A DNA stretch of 64,000 bases from Bradyrhizobium sp. NDS-1 (lineage in GTDB: Bacteria; Pseudomonadota; Alphaproteobacteria; Rhizobiales; Xanthobacteraceae). Under the pieces are notes generated by a model. The model did no database searches, was not told the DNA's origin, and saw only the letters and a list, made by a program, of their open reading frames with translations. Of this stretch, positions 1-8,342 are shown in pieces (the stretch's first letter is position 1; each line of letters opens with the position of its first letter). The DNA lies in assembly GCF_032918005.1 (NCBI RefSeq), contig NZ_CP136628.1:977501-1041500 (forward strand). Direction: 5' to 3'. Both the position numbers and the translations under genes were made by a program.

Positions 1-2
1 CC

Positions 3-356
3 GAAAACGCCGCGCCCGACCAGAAGGTGATCGCGCAGCTCGAGGAGGTCGCCAAGAAGCACGGCTTCGCCGGCTATGACGACTACAACAACGTCGTCGA
101 CAACATCAGCCTCGTGATCGGCGGCTTCGACCCCGCGACCAAGAAATATGTCGGTGTCGACGCGGTGATCAAGACGCAGATCGCGCAGATCCAGGCTGAC
201 AAGAAGATGCCGGCCAAGGATAAGAAGGAGGCGCTCGACGAGCTCAACGAGGCGCTGAAGACGCCGGCGCCCGCGGTCGAGCACAAGGGCAATATCGACC
301 TCGTCGCCAAGTATTACGACAAGCTGGTCGCCGCGCTCGGGGACGAGGAGAACTGA
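3..356 (+). CDS. Hypothetical protein, 3' part
   Basis: The reading frame is open from the first bases of the window, so the gene begins upstream. A GTG at 27 is in frame but has no ribosome-binding site and is preceded by coding sequence. The visible 117 residues are soluble, rich in Ala, Lys and Asp, and look mostly helical, ending in GDEEN. I see no catalytic motif and no membrane segment in this part; a signal peptide could lie upstream. It resembles the C-terminal part of small rhizobial hypothetical proteins, but I cannot name a family. It converges on the TRAP-binding-protein gene across a two-way terminator. Confidence 0.6.
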   Translation, partial: ENAAPDQKVIAQLEEVAKKHGFAGYDDYNNVVDNISLVIGGFDPATKKYVGVDAVIKTQIAQIQADKKMPAKDKKEALDELNEALKTPAPAVEHKGNIDLVAKYYDKLVAALGDEEN

Positions 357-517
357 TAAAACTCCTGCGTCGCAAAGTGCGATGCTTCGCGCGGCGCGAG
401 GATGACGTGCCGCATACCTCAACCTCCGCTGTCATGCCCCGGCCTGGCCGGGGCGCCGGGCGACGACACCTTCCCGGCGGTGTCGTCTCGTCAAACCCGT
501 TGCCGTGAATGCAAAAA

Positions 518-541
518 AGCCCCGGAGACATCTCCGGGGCT
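518..541. terminator. Bidirectional rho-independent terminator
   Basis: An 11-bp perfect stem (518-528 with 531-541) is flanked by an A-run on the left and TTTT on the right. It therefore works as an intrinsic terminator on both strands, and it sits between two convergent genes. Confidence 0.85.
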
Positions 542-572
542 TTTGTCGTATTGGCGTCTCGCAACGAAGCAG

Positions 573-1661
573 CTACGTCCGCGTGCGCATCCGCATCATG
601 AAGCTGTCGAAGCTGAGTTCTGCCACCTGCATCCACGCGAGCGAGTCGGCCCGGAAAGCGGTGAGGCTCGCATACATCTTGGCAAAATGCGGGTTGGTCT
701 TAGACAGATCGGCGTAGATCTCATTGGCCGCGCCATAGCAGGCTTCGAGCACCTCCTGCGGGAACGGCTTAAGAACCGCACCGGAAGCCAGCAGGCGCTT
801 CAGCGCCGGCGGATTGACCGCGTCGTATTTGCCCGTCACCCAGGTGAAGGTGTCCAGCGATGCCGCACTGATCGCGGCCTGATAATGCTTGGGTAGCCCA
901 TTCCACTTCTCGAGATTCATGATGTTGTGGCCTTGGCCGGTGCCTTCCCACCAACCTGGATAGTAGTAGAACTTCGCCACCTTCACGAAGCCGAGCTTCT
1001 CGTCGTCATAAGGGCCGACCCATTCGGCCGCGTCGATAGTGCCCTTCTCGAGCGCGGGGTAGATGTCGCCCGCCGCGATCTGCTGCGGCACGCCGCCCAG
1101 CTTTCCGATGATGGTGCCGGCGAATCCGCCGACGCGGAATTTCAGCCCCTTGAGGTCGTCGACGGTCTTGATCTCCTTGCGAAACCAGCCGCCCATCTGG
1201 GCACCGGTCGAACCCGTGGGCACGCCGATCGCCCTGTGCTCCTTCAGGAGATCGTTGAGCATGTCCTGGCCACCGCCCCAAATCAGCCAGGAGATATGCT
1301 GGCGCGTGTTGAGGCCGAACGGCAGCGACGTGCCGAACGTGAAGGCGGGGTTCTTGCCCCAATAGTAATAGAGCGCGGTGTTGCCCATTTCGACCGTCCC
1401 ATTGGAGACGGCGTCGAGAACCTGCAAGCCCGGGACGATTTCGCCCGCGGCGAACGGCTGGATCTGAAACTTGTTGTCGGTGATTTCGGCGACGCGCTTG
1501 CAGAAATACTCGCAGCCGCCATACAGCGTGTCGAGCGACTTCGGCCAACTCGCCGCCAACCGCCATTTCACCTCGGGCATTGATTGTGCAATTGCCGGCG
1601 CGGCGACGGCACTTGCGGCAAGACCCAATCCGCCTGCCGTCAGAAATTTACGACGTTCCAT
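573..1661 (-). CDS. TRAP transporter solute-binding protein (DctP family)
   Basis: This is the periplasmic substrate-binding subunit of a TRAP-type uptake system, 362 residues. The chosen ATG at 1661 gives a twin-arginine-like signal peptide (ERRKFLTAGGLG...AIAQ), with an AGG-rich site just upstream; longer in-frame starts would bury this signal. The mature part has the DctP pattern, including the region around GGFAGTIIGKLGGVPQQIA and a conserved Trp-rich stretch. The family binds carboxylates, often alpha-keto or sugar acids. No DctQ or DctM membrane subunit is in the window, so the gene is an orphan here. It may serve a distant permease or the neighbouring GntR-controlled catabolic genes. 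Confidence 0.88.
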   Translation of the reverse strand: MERRKFLTAGGLGLAASAVAAPAIAQSMPEVKWRLAASWPKSLDTLYGGCEYFCKRVAEITDNKFQIQPFAAGEIVPGLQVLDAVSNGTVEMGNTALYYYWGKNPAFTFGTSLPFGLNTRQHISWLIWGGGQDMLNDLLKEHRAIGVPTGSTGAQMGGWFRKEIKTVDDLKGLKFRVGGFAGTIIGKLGGVPQQIAAGDIYPALEKGTIDAAEWVGPYDDEKLGFVKVAKFYYYPGWWEGTGQGHNIMNLEKWNGLPKHYQAAISAASLDTFTWVTGKYDAVNPPALKRLLASGAVLKPFPQEVLEACYGAANEIYADLSKTNPHFAKMYASLTAFRADSLAWMQVAELSFDSFMMRMRTRT

Positions 1662-1836
1662 GCTCTTCCCTCCTGTGATGTCGAGTCCTCGACGAGGGAT
1701 TGCGGACTTGATGCCGCATTGCTTCGCCGTGGCCGACGCTTCTTTGTGTCCGAAATTAAAGCTTCCGGATCGGGAACAGGATGGCGAAAGGGCGGCAGCA
1801 AAGCAAGCGCGCTTTGGTTGCGCTACCGGCGCTGCC

Positions 1837-3150
1837 TCAATGTTGCGCTGCGAACGCGGCTTCCATGGCTTTTCGGGTGCGAATGGTCTCACTCCCGGCG
1901 TCGAATTCGACGTCGCTCCACCGCACCATGGTCCTGTGCGCGACGTCATGCTTCAATTTGATCCCATGCGCGAGGCCGATCGGTAGCCCGCCGGCCCGCA
2001 GGCTGGCGGCTGCCGGTACTAACTTGCCCCAGACGGTGTAGCCGCCTTCGCCGTCCAGCATCTCGCCGGCGCGCAAGTTACGCTTCGCGACCGAGACGAC
2101 ATCGCCGCGAAATCCGTTCGCCTGTCCGGTCGGCTCGCCCCGCAGCGCGGCCGACAGCACCGAAATGTTCAGCTCGAGTCCGATCAGGTGATAGGGCTTG
2201 TACATCGCGGCATAGCGTCCGCTGTGGTCAGTCTTGAGGCCATATTGCCTGAAACAGTCGGCGGCGTAGTCGCTCGGCGCCTCCAGTACGACGTAGACAC
2301 CCCAGCGCAGGTCGCGAAACACCGGCCTTCCGTCGCGCTCGAGCGAGGAGACCACCTCCACGACGCCGGCGCGCTCCAGCACGCCGCCGTGCGAGCGCGG
2401 CCGCATGATGTGCGGCAGATCGTCGACCCCACAGGGCGGAAACAGCAGGCCGTCCGCGGGCACGTCGAGCGCGCAGGCGTTGGCGATCGCAGCCATCTCG
2501 ATCGCCGATTTGGTGCCGTCGAGAAACGAGTTGAACATCTGCGGATTCATGCCGGCCGACTGCGCTTCGCCAGCGGTCAGACCGTAATGCTGCCAGACGC
2601 CGTCCGGTGTCACATCGTGATAGGCCGGCAGATATTTCGTGCCCTTGCCGGCGGCGACGACGCGGAAACCGGTGGCGCGGGCCCAATCGACCATCTCCGC
2701 CGTCAGCGCCGGCTGGTCGCCATAGGCGAGCGAATAGACCACGCCCGCCTTGCGCGCTTCCTCGGCGAGGAGCGGGCCTGCCAGCACGTCGGCTTCGACA
2801 TTCACCATCACGATATGCTTGCCCGCGGCGATCGCGGCGCGCGCATGCTTGATCCCCACGGCGGGATTGCCGGTCGCCTCCACCACCACGTCCATCGCCC
2901 CGCCGGCGATGGCGCGCGCGCCGTCATCGGTGAACACGGTCGCGGCGATCCGCTCGGCGCTCCAGCCCACGGTGCGGCACGCCTCGCGCGCGCGGTCGCG
3001 GTCGATGTCGACGATGATGGGCACCTCCAGCCCCGGCGTGTGCGGCACCTGCGCCAGAAACATCGAGCCGAATTTGCCCGCACCGATCAATGCGACACGG
3101 ACGGGCTTGCCGGCGGAAGCACGAGCCTGGAGGAGGCGGAAGAGGTTCAT
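1837..3150 (-). CDS. NAD(P)-dependent oxidoreductase with C-terminal SAF-like domain
   Basis: A 437-residue protein. The N-terminus has a Rossmann fold with GAGKFG at residues 23-28, like homoserine dehydrogenase and related enzymes. The C-terminal region, around GYTVWGKLVPAAASLRAGGL, resembles the SAF domain that leads databases to call such proteins 'flagellar biosynthesis FlgA'. I see no flagellar context. The start at 3150 follows a GAAGAGG-like site, and longer frames run into the repeat and the next gene. It lies downstream of a PhyH-type dioxygenase and a GntR regulator, with a palindromic repeat between it and the dioxygenase. A role in oxidising a small organic acid or alcohol is an inference. 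Confidence 0.75.
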   Translation of the reverse strand: MNLFRLLQARASAGKPVRVALIGAGKFGSMFLAQVPHTPGLEVPIIVDIDRDRAREACRTVGWSAERIAATVFTDDGARAIAGGAMDVVVEATGNPAVGIKHARAAIAAGKHIVMVNVEADVLAGPLLAEEARKAGVVYSLAYGDQPALTAEMVDWARATGFRVVAAGKGTKYLPAYHDVTPDGVWQHYGLTAGEAQSAGMNPQMFNSFLDGTKSAIEMAAIANACALDVPADGLLFPPCGVDDLPHIMRPRSHGGVLERAGVVEVVSSLERDGRPVFRDLRWGVYVVLEAPSDYAADCFRQYGLKTDHSGRYAAMYKPYHLIGLELNISVLSAALRGEPTGQANGFRGDVVSVAKRNLRAGEMLDGEGGYTVWGKLVPAAASLRAGGLPIGLAHGIKLKHDVAHRTMVRWSDVEFDAGSETIRTRKAMEAAFAAQH

Positions 3151-3202
3151 GGGAAGGTCCGTGAGCGTTATGGCTGTTAGGCGATGCGAACTATCAATAG
3201 TC

Positions 3203-3305
3203 GTCATTCCGGGGCGCGCGAAGCGCGAGCCCGGAATCCATTTGTCCGCAGTCTCCGCGGCGCGATGGATTCCGGGCTCGACGCTACGCGTCGCCCCGGA
3301 ATGAC
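3203..3305. repeat. Bradyrhizobial palindromic intergenic repeat, copy 1
   Basis: The element runs from gtcattccggggcgcgcgaa to ccccggaatgac and is an imperfect inverted repeat of about 100 bp. Each half carries its own smaller hairpin. It fills the space between two minus-strand genes. Confidence 0.85.
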
Positions 3306-3308
3306 AGG

Positions 3309-4109
3309 TTACTCCGCCGCCTGCCGCGGCGCTCGCGCAAGCCGCACCAGCGCGTCGTCCTCCACCGTCTTGATCGGCGCAAAATCGCGGTGGGCGATGT
3401 ACTCCGGCCGCGTCGGGGTTCGGATGTAGTTCGAGACCGCGTTCAGCGTCAGGTACACGATCTTGCGCGGGTAGGGCGTGATGTTGCCGCTCGAGCCGTG
3501 CACGAGATTGCCATGGAACATCAGCATGCCGCCGGGCTTGCCCGTGGGCGCCACGATGCCGCCCTGCTCGACCAATCGCGTCACCGTCGCCTCGTCCAGC
3601 GTCCACAGCGGATAGGAGGTGGTGGCCAGGTCGTGCGAGGCTTCGAGATCGCCGGCGTTCTGGCTGCGCGGCACCAGCATCAGGGGGCCGTTGATCGGCA
3701 TCACTTCGTCGAGGAAGATCGCGATGTTCATCGCGCGCGGCTCCGGCATGCCGTCGTCGCGTTTCCAGGTGCCGTAATCCTGGTGCCACTGCCAGACATC
3801 GCCGGTGAAGGCCGATTTCGCGTTGATCTTGAACTGGTGCATGTAGACCTTCTCGCCGAAGAGCTGCTCGACCGGCTCGATCATGCGCGGATGCGCGCCC
3901 AGAATGCCGAAGGCCTCGTTGTAGAGATGCGCGGCAAAGGCGGTGCGCGGCGCGCCGCTTTTCTCGCGCCAGACTTCCGGCCGGTTGGCGTCGTAGATGC
4001 CGACCGCCTCACGCGCGAGCAGGTCGACCTCCTCCTGGGTGAACAGCTCGGGCAGGAACAGCCAGCCCTCGTGGTGGAAGAACTCCAATTGCTCCTGAGA
4101 CAGTTTCAT
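3309..4109 (-). CDS. PhyH-type Fe(II)/2-oxoglutarate dioxygenase
   Basis: This 266-residue protein belongs to the phytanoyl-CoA dioxygenase / ectoine hydroxylase superfamily. The iron triad is visible as H109 and D111 (WHQDYGTW) and a distal H204 (LVHGSSGNIT). R215 is a good candidate for binding 2-oxoglutarate. The stretch around the HxD and NGPLMLVPRSQ is close to the EctD/PhyH pattern. ATG 4109 is preceded by GGAGGACGACC, a strong ribosome-binding site. The substrate cannot be read from sequence. The nearby oxidoreductase and GntR regulator suggest hydroxylation of a small organic compound followed by oxidation. Confidence 0.85.
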   Translation of the reverse strand: MKLSQEQLEFFHHEGWLFLPELFTQEEVDLLAREAVGIYDANRPEVWREKSGAPRTAFAAHLYNEAFGILGAHPRMIEPVEQLFGEKVYMHQFKINAKSAFTGDVWQWHQDYGTWKRDDGMPEPRAMNIAIFLDEVMPINGPLMLVPRSQNAGDLEASHDLATTSYPLWTLDEATVTRLVEQGGIVAPTGKPGGMLMFHGNLVHGSSGNITPYPRKIVYLTLNAVSNYIRTPTRPEYIAHRDFAPIKTVEDDALVRLARAPRQAAE

Positions 4110-4137
4110 GGGTCGTCCTCCTTGGTTTTGTCTTATT

Positions 4138-4241
4138 GTCATTCCGGGGCGCGCGAAGCGCGAGCCCGGAATCCATTCATCCACCGTCGCTGCCGCCCGA
4201 TGGATTCCGGGCTCGCGCCAAGTGGCGCGCCCCGGAATGAC
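4138..4241. repeat. Bradyrhizobial palindromic intergenic repeat, copy 2
   Basis: Same family as the copy at 3203. The outer arms gtcattccgggg / ccccggaatgac are intact. It separates the dioxygenase gene from the GntR regulator. Confidence 0.85.
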
Positions 4242-4255
4242 GGCGTGTGTTGCGG

Positions 4256-4933
4256 CTAAGCCGCCGCCTCTTCGCTTGCCCTCAATCTCTCCTCAGTCAT
4301 CCGTCCTGCCGTCTGCGCATGCGCCAACGCCGTGCGTTCGGCTGCCTTGGCGTCGCCCGCGAGAATGCGTGTGGCGATGTCGGCATGCTCCGCCCAGGCG
4401 CTGCCGCGATAGTCGAGCTCCGACAGCACCGTCGCCATCGAGCGGCGCATATGCGGCCATTGCGGCGCGATCGTCTCCTCGATCACGGGATTGCCGGCGA
4501 GCTGATAGATGGCGCGGTGAAAATCGACGTCGAGCACGATCAGCTCGGCGAGCGTCGTCGTGCGGTCGATGCGGCTGCCGGCAGCGAGCGCCGCTTCCAC
4601 CCGCGCGCGGCCGGCCGCGTCGTAGCCCGCGCGCTCCGCTGCGAGCCCGGCGGCGAGCGCATCGATGGCGCCCCTCACCTCGTAGAGCTGGCGGAGGCGT
4701 GAGGGGTCGAGCTGGGTGACCTCGAAGCCGCGCCTGCCGCTTTCGGCGACCAATCCCTGCCGGTGCAGCAGATGTAGCGCATGCGATACGGGCTGTCGCG
4801 ACACGCCGAGCTTGTCCGCCAGCTCGTTCTGCCGGATGCGCTGGCCGGGCTGCAGCGTGCGGTCGGAGATCGCCTCCAGGATCCGGGCATAGACCTGGTC
4901 GATCAGGTTCGGGAGCGGGTCGAGAGGGATCAC
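4256..4933 (-). CDS. GntR-family transcriptional regulator (FCD type)
   Basis: A 225-residue regulator. An N-terminal winged helix (residues about 10-75, with LADKLGVSRQPVSHALHLL as the recognition part) is followed by an all-helical FCD ligand-binding domain. The start is set at GTG 4933, which has GGAG eight bases upstream. A longer frame begins at TTG 5008, but it runs through a perfect 20-bp palindrome that is better explained as operator DNA. Regulators of this type usually respond to small carboxylic acids. It is oriented with the dioxygenase and oxidoreductase genes and probably controls them and itself. Confidence 0.87.
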   Translation of the reverse strand: MIPLDPLPNLIDQVYARILEAISDRTLQPGQRIRQNELADKLGVSRQPVSHALHLLHRQGLVAESGRRGFEVTQLDPSRLRQLYEVRGAIDALAAGLAAERAGYDAAGRARVEAALAAGSRIDRTTTLAELIVLDVDFHRAIYQLAGNPVIEETIAPQWPHMRRSMATVLSELDYRGSAWAEHADIATRILAGDAKAAERTALAHAQTAGRMTEERLRASEEAAA

Positions 4934-4958
4934 GCCGGCAGCTCCGAAGAATAAATAG

Positions 4959-4978
4959 GAATACGGAATTCCGTATTC
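4959..4978. promoter_or_regulatory. Perfect palindrome, probable GntR operator
   Basis: The 20-bp sequence GAATACGGAATTCCGTATTC is its own reverse complement. It lies 26 bases upstream of the preferred GntR start, next to an AT-rich stretch that could hold the -10 region. Autoregulation is an inference. Confidence 0.65.
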
Positions 4979-5107
4979 GAAGATATCGCTGGAGGGCGAT
5001 GGCGTCAAGATGGGTGCAAGATGGGGCGGCAGGCCGGCGCTAAGCCATTGACATCACTGGCCTCGTTTACTGTGCATGGGGTTGTTTTCGCCAAAAAGAT
5101 ATCGGCC

Positions 5108-5977
5108 TCAGCCCTCCAGCACCTCCACCTCAAGCGCAGCAATCCGTTCCGCATCGGCCAGCGCCTCGATCCCGGTAATGCGGTCGTCTCTGATCGTCAC
5201 GCGCAGCGCGATGCGCAGCTGTCCGGCGAGGATGACGGCGACGCCGATCTCGCCATCGACCAGCGCGGTCCGCGCGGCCCGCGCGCGGCCCTTGTAGACC
5301 TGCGCGACCGCATCGGCGCCGCGGATCACCGGCAGCGAGCCGAGCCGCACCGCGGCGTCGTCGGCGCGGAAAACGACATCGGGATCGAGCACGGCGAGCA
5401 GCCCCTCGAAATTGCCCTCGCGCGACGCCTTGAGGAAGGCATCGACGATGCCGCGCTGGCGCGACATGTCGGTCTCGGGCACCGGCGCCCCCTGCACGCG
5501 CCGCCGTGCCCGGCTCGCGAGCTGCCGCGACGCGTCGACCGAGCGGTCGACGATCGGTGCGATCTCCTCGAAGGGGACTGCGAACATGTCGTGCAGCACG
5601 AAGGCGAGCCGCTCCGCCGGCTGAAGTGTTTCCAGCACGACGAGCAGCGCCGCGCCGACGGAATCGGCCAGCTCCGCCTCGCGCTCCCGCGTGTCGTCGA
5701 CCGGCTCGGGCACATGCGGGCCCATCGGATCTTCCTTGCGCGACTTCCGTGCGCGCAGCATGTCGAGGCAGATGCGCGCGACGACGGTCGTCAGCCAGCC
5801 GCGCAAATTCGCGACGTCGGACAGGTCGTAGCGGCTGACACGCAGCCATGCCTCCTGCACGGCATCATCGACCTCGGCGCGGGACCCCAGCATCCGGTAG
5901 GCGACCGCGCGCAAATGGTCTCTGCTGGCCTCGAACTGATGGCTGAGAAAATCCTGTTCAGAGTTTTTTTGGGTCAT
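5108..5977 (-). CDS. ECF41-type RNA polymerase sigma factor with SnoaL-like C-terminus
   Basis: A 289-residue extracytoplasmic-function sigma factor. Region 2 (residues about 10-80, DDAVQEAWLRVSRYD) and region 4 (about 115-165, LQPAERLAFVLHDMF and the following helix-turn-helix) are clear. About 115 extra residues form a SnoaL/NTF2-like domain, which marks the ECF41/SigJ group. In that group the extension controls sigma activity in place of a separate anti-sigma factor. The divergent neighbour is a CMD-family gene, the typical ECF41 partner. Both genes have a matching GGTCACA-N16-CGTC promoter, so self-activation is likely. Confidence 0.9.
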   Translation of the reverse strand: MTQKNSEQDFLSHQFEASRDHLRAVAYRMLGSRAEVDDAVQEAWLRVSRYDLSDVANLRGWLTTVVARICLDMLRARKSRKEDPMGPHVPEPVDDTREREAELADSVGAALLVVLETLQPAERLAFVLHDMFAVPFEEIAPIVDRSVDASRQLASRARRRVQGAPVPETDMSRQRGIVDAFLKASREGNFEGLLAVLDPDVVFRADDAAVRLGSLPVIRGADAVAQVYKGRARAARTALVDGEIGVAVILAGQLRIALRVTIRDDRITGIEALADAERIAALEVEVLEG

Positions 5978-5978
5978 C

Positions 5979-6005
5979 GGTCACATTCCCTGGTCGCGAT
6001 CCGTC
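5979..6005 (+). promoter_or_regulatory. ECF41-type promoter driving the CMD gene
   Basis: GGTCACA at 5979-5985 and CGTC at 6002-6005 are separated by 16 bases. This fits the known ECF41 target pattern TGTCACA-N16-CGTC with one mismatch. The predicted transcript would start near 6012 and reach the ATG at 6076. Confidence 0.7.
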
Positions 6006-6013
6006 ATGCCCAT

Positions 6014-6040
6014 GACGAAGCCAATCCGGCCGATGTGACC
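6014..6040 (-). promoter_or_regulatory. ECF41-type promoter driving the sigma gene
   Basis: Read on the minus strand, GGTCACA (6040-6034) and CGTC (6017-6014) are separated by 16 bases. Pattern and spacing are the same as in the opposing promoter. It would give a leader of about 30 bases before the sigma start at 5977. Confidence 0.7.
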
Positions 6041-6075
6041 GGAACCTTCGAAATTCGAACGATGGAGACGAAAAG

Positions 6076-6531
6076 ATGCATGCCCGCATGAATCACCCCG
6101 TCATGGTCCTCCCCGAAGCCATGAATGTCCTTCAGTCCCTCGGCAGTTTGACCAAGCAGGGGCTGCCGGAAAAGCTCCTGGAATTGGTGCACCTGCGCGC
6201 CAGCCAGATCAATGGCTGCAGCGTCTGCGTCGACATGCACCCCAAGGTCGCGCGCAAGCTGGGGGAGACCGACGAGCGCCTGTTCGCCGTATCCGCCTGG
6301 CGCGATGCGCCCTATTTCACCGACGCCGAGCGTGCCGCGCTGGCGTTGACCGAGGCCGTCACGCGCCTCGCCGATCGGGAGGATCCGGTGCCGGATGCGA
6401 TCTGGAACGAGGCCGACAAGCATTTTGACGAGCGCGAGCTGGCAACCCTGATCGTCGCGATCGCGACCATCAACGTCTGGAACCGGCTGAACGCGACGAT
6501 CAAGATGCCGGTCGGTATTTGGAAGGTGTGA
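6076..6531 (+). CDS. Carboxymuconolactone decarboxylase family protein (AhpD-like)
   Basis: A 151-residue all-helical protein with the peroxidase-type motif CSVCVDMH (C48, C51, H55). This marks the AhpD-like branch rather than true carboxymuconolactone decarboxylases. The two cysteines and the histidine are all present, so a redox or peroxidase role is plausible. The gene is divergent from the ECF41 sigma factor and has its own ECF41-type promoter, a pairing known from many bacteria. It probably belongs to the sigma factor's small regulon. Confidence 0.88.
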   Translation: MHARMNHPVMVLPEAMNVLQSLGSLTKQGLPEKLLELVHLRASQINGCSVCVDMHPKVARKLGETDERLFAVSAWRDAPYFTDAERAALALTEAVTRLADREDPVPDAIWNEADKHFDERELATLIVAIATINVWNRLNATIKMPVGIWKV

Positions 6532-6540
6532 GGCCTCTTC

Positions 6541-6567
6541 GCCTCTCCCCGCTTTGCGGGGAGAGGC
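6541..6567. terminator. Hairpin between convergent genes
   Basis: A 12-bp stem (6541-6552 with 6556-6567) with a TTT loop lies between the CMD gene and the convergent hydrolase gene. It lacks a long T-run. Confidence 0.55.
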
Positions 6568-6573
6568 GCGCAA

Positions 6574-7386
6574 CTATTCCGCCAGGAACGTGCTCACCGC
6601 CTCGCCGAACTCGAGCGGGGCCTGCTCGAACATCCAATGGCCCGCGTTCGGAATCACCGCTGTCTTCGCGCCTGCAATGTGCGCGGCCAGCACGCGCCAC
6701 ATCACCGACAGGCTTCCTGTCGTCGCGCCGCCGCCGATCAGCAGCGTCGGCGTCCTGATCGCCTGCGCATCGCTAAGGGTATAGGGTTTGCGCTGCTCGT
6801 TGATCTGGCCGAGGAAGGTCAGCGCGTTGTCGCGCAGCTGCTGCTTGGCCGCCGCCGGCACGCGCCGCCAGGAGCCGTCGCCTTCGATTCCCTCGTAGAA
6901 ATTCTGCAGCGCGCCCTCGATATCGCCGGCGCGGATCATCTCGACCGAGCGCACGGTACGCGCGGCGAGCGAGGGGTGGCTGGGCGTGCCGTCGGGCACC
7001 GGCAGGGATGCATCGAGATCGCCGCCCGGCTCGGCCAGCACCAGTTTCCGCAGCAGATCAGGCCGTGCCTGCGCCACGCGGAATGCGATATGGCCGCCGC
7101 GGGAATGGCCCATCAGATCGACGGGTCCGGGTCTCACCTGCGCGATGAAGGCAGTCACGTCGGCCACATGCTGCGCCATCTTGTAATCGTCGCCGACGGC
7201 ATCCCAATGTTCGGGGAAGAAGTGCCGCAGGCTGACCGAGATCACGCGGTGCGTCTTCGAGAGCGGGCCGAGCACGGAATACCAGGTGCGGAAATCCCCG
7301 AGCGTGCCGTGCACGCAGACCAGCGGCGGGCCCTCGCCGACTTCGAGATAGGCCATGTCGTAACCGTTGACGTGGAATGTCTGCAT
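6574..7386 (-). CDS. Alpha/beta hydrolase, paralogue 1
   Basis: A 270-residue alpha/beta-fold hydrolase. The oxyanion-hole region VCVHGTLGDF is near residue 24, the nucleophile elbow GHSRGG has S95, and the acid/base histidine lies in NAGHWMFEQAP near the C-terminus. It has no signal peptide, so it should be cytoplasmic. It is similar throughout to the gene immediately upstream, with which it shares the N-terminal pattern FHVNGYDM/LHVNGYDM. Only 2 bases separate the two genes, so they are co-transcribed. The substrate is unknown; esters or C-C bonded ring-cleavage products are possible. Confidence 0.85.
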   Translation of the reverse strand: MQTFHVNGYDMAYLEVGEGPPLVCVHGTLGDFRTWYSVLGPLSKTHRVISVSLRHFFPEHWDAVGDDYKMAQHVADVTAFIAQVRPGPVDLMGHSRGGHIAFRVAQARPDLLRKLVLAEPGGDLDASLPVPDGTPSHPSLAARTVRSVEMIRAGDIEGALQNFYEGIEGDGSWRRVPAAAKQQLRDNALTFLGQINEQRKPYTLSDAQAIRTPTLLIGGGATTGSLSVMWRVLAAHIAGAKTAVIPNAGHWMFEQAPLEFGEAVSTFLAE

Positions 7387-7388
7387 GC

Positions 7389-8207
7389 TCAGCTCGCCAG
7401 AAAATCCAGGACCATTTCGGAGTATTTCTGCGGCGCCTGCTCGAACATCGGATGCGTCGCATTCGGGATGACCGCCGTCCTGGAATAGGGCACATGCGCG
7501 GCCAGCGCATGCAGCACCTTCGGCAGCAGCCCCTTGGTCCGCGCGCCGAGGACGAACAGCGTCGGCATTTTGATGGACTCCGCATCCGCCTTCGAGAACG
7601 GCGGGCGGTTGTCGCGAACCTGGCCGATCAGCGTCATGGCGTTGTCGCGCAGATTCTGTTTCACCATCGCCGGCAGCCGCGGCCAGGTGCCAGCCCCTTC
7701 CAGCGTATCGACGAAGACGGCGAGGCCGCCGTCGACATCGCCGGATGCGATCTTCTCGGCCGAGGCCGTGAACCGCGCCAGCAGCGGTGACGGGCCGCCG
7801 ACGTAATCAGGGTCGAGGCTCACATCGAGTTCACCGCCGGGCTCGGCGAGGACCAGGCGGCGCAACAGATCAGGCCTCCGCTGTGCCACACGGAAGCAGA
7901 TATGCCCGCCGCGGGAATGGCCCATCAGGTCGACCGGACCAAGGTCGAGCTTCTCGATGAAGCCGATGACGTCCTGGACGTGCTGCTCGATCGAATAGGT
8001 GTCACCGACGCCGTCCCAGCGTTCCGGGAAGAAGTGCCTCAGGCTGACGGCGATTACCCGGTGCCGCTGGCTCAGCGGTCCGAGCACGCAGCCCCAGACG
8101 CGGAAATCGTTGAGCGAGCCATGCACACAGACCAGAGGCGGACGACCCCAGTCTTCGCCCACGTCGAGATAGGGCATGTCGTATCCGTTAACGTGGAGGC
8201 TTTGCAT
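7389..8207 (-). CDS. Alpha/beta hydrolase, paralogue 2
   Basis: A 272-residue alpha/beta hydrolase with HGSLNDF near residue 28, GHSRGG as nucleophile elbow, and a C-terminal NATHPMFEQAP holding the catalytic histidine. ATG 8207 matches the start of the neighbouring paralogue; the frame runs further upstream but into non-homologous sequence. It is the first gene of a two-gene tandem duplication. Retention of both copies with intact catalytic residues suggests they act on different substrates. Confidence 0.85.
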   Translation of the reverse strand: MQSLHVNGYDMPYLDVGEDWGRPPLVCVHGSLNDFRVWGCVLGPLSQRHRVIAVSLRHFFPERWDGVGDTYSIEQHVQDVIGFIEKLDLGPVDLMGHSRGGHICFRVAQRRPDLLRRLVLAEPGGELDVSLDPDYVGGPSPLLARFTASAEKIASGDVDGGLAVFVDTLEGAGTWPRLPAMVKQNLRDNAMTLIGQVRDNRPPFSKADAESIKMPTLFVLGARTKGLLPKVLHALAAHVPYSRTAVIPNATHPMFEQAPQKYSEMVLDFLAS

Positions 8208-8342
8208 GCGAGGCTCGCGAGGGACCGGAACTCTTGTGCAAGATCCCCGGAAACCGGGTGGATCGCAACTATTTCCAAGCCTAGATTTGGACCGAGATCT
8301 CATTGGGGGCGTGCGACAAGGACGCAAGCCAGGAACCGATCC

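Noticed and set aside
2188..3180. 330-residue plus-strand open frame opposite the oxidoreductase gene
   Set aside because: It is a shadow of the minus-strand gene; its Arg/His-rich translation has no family features.
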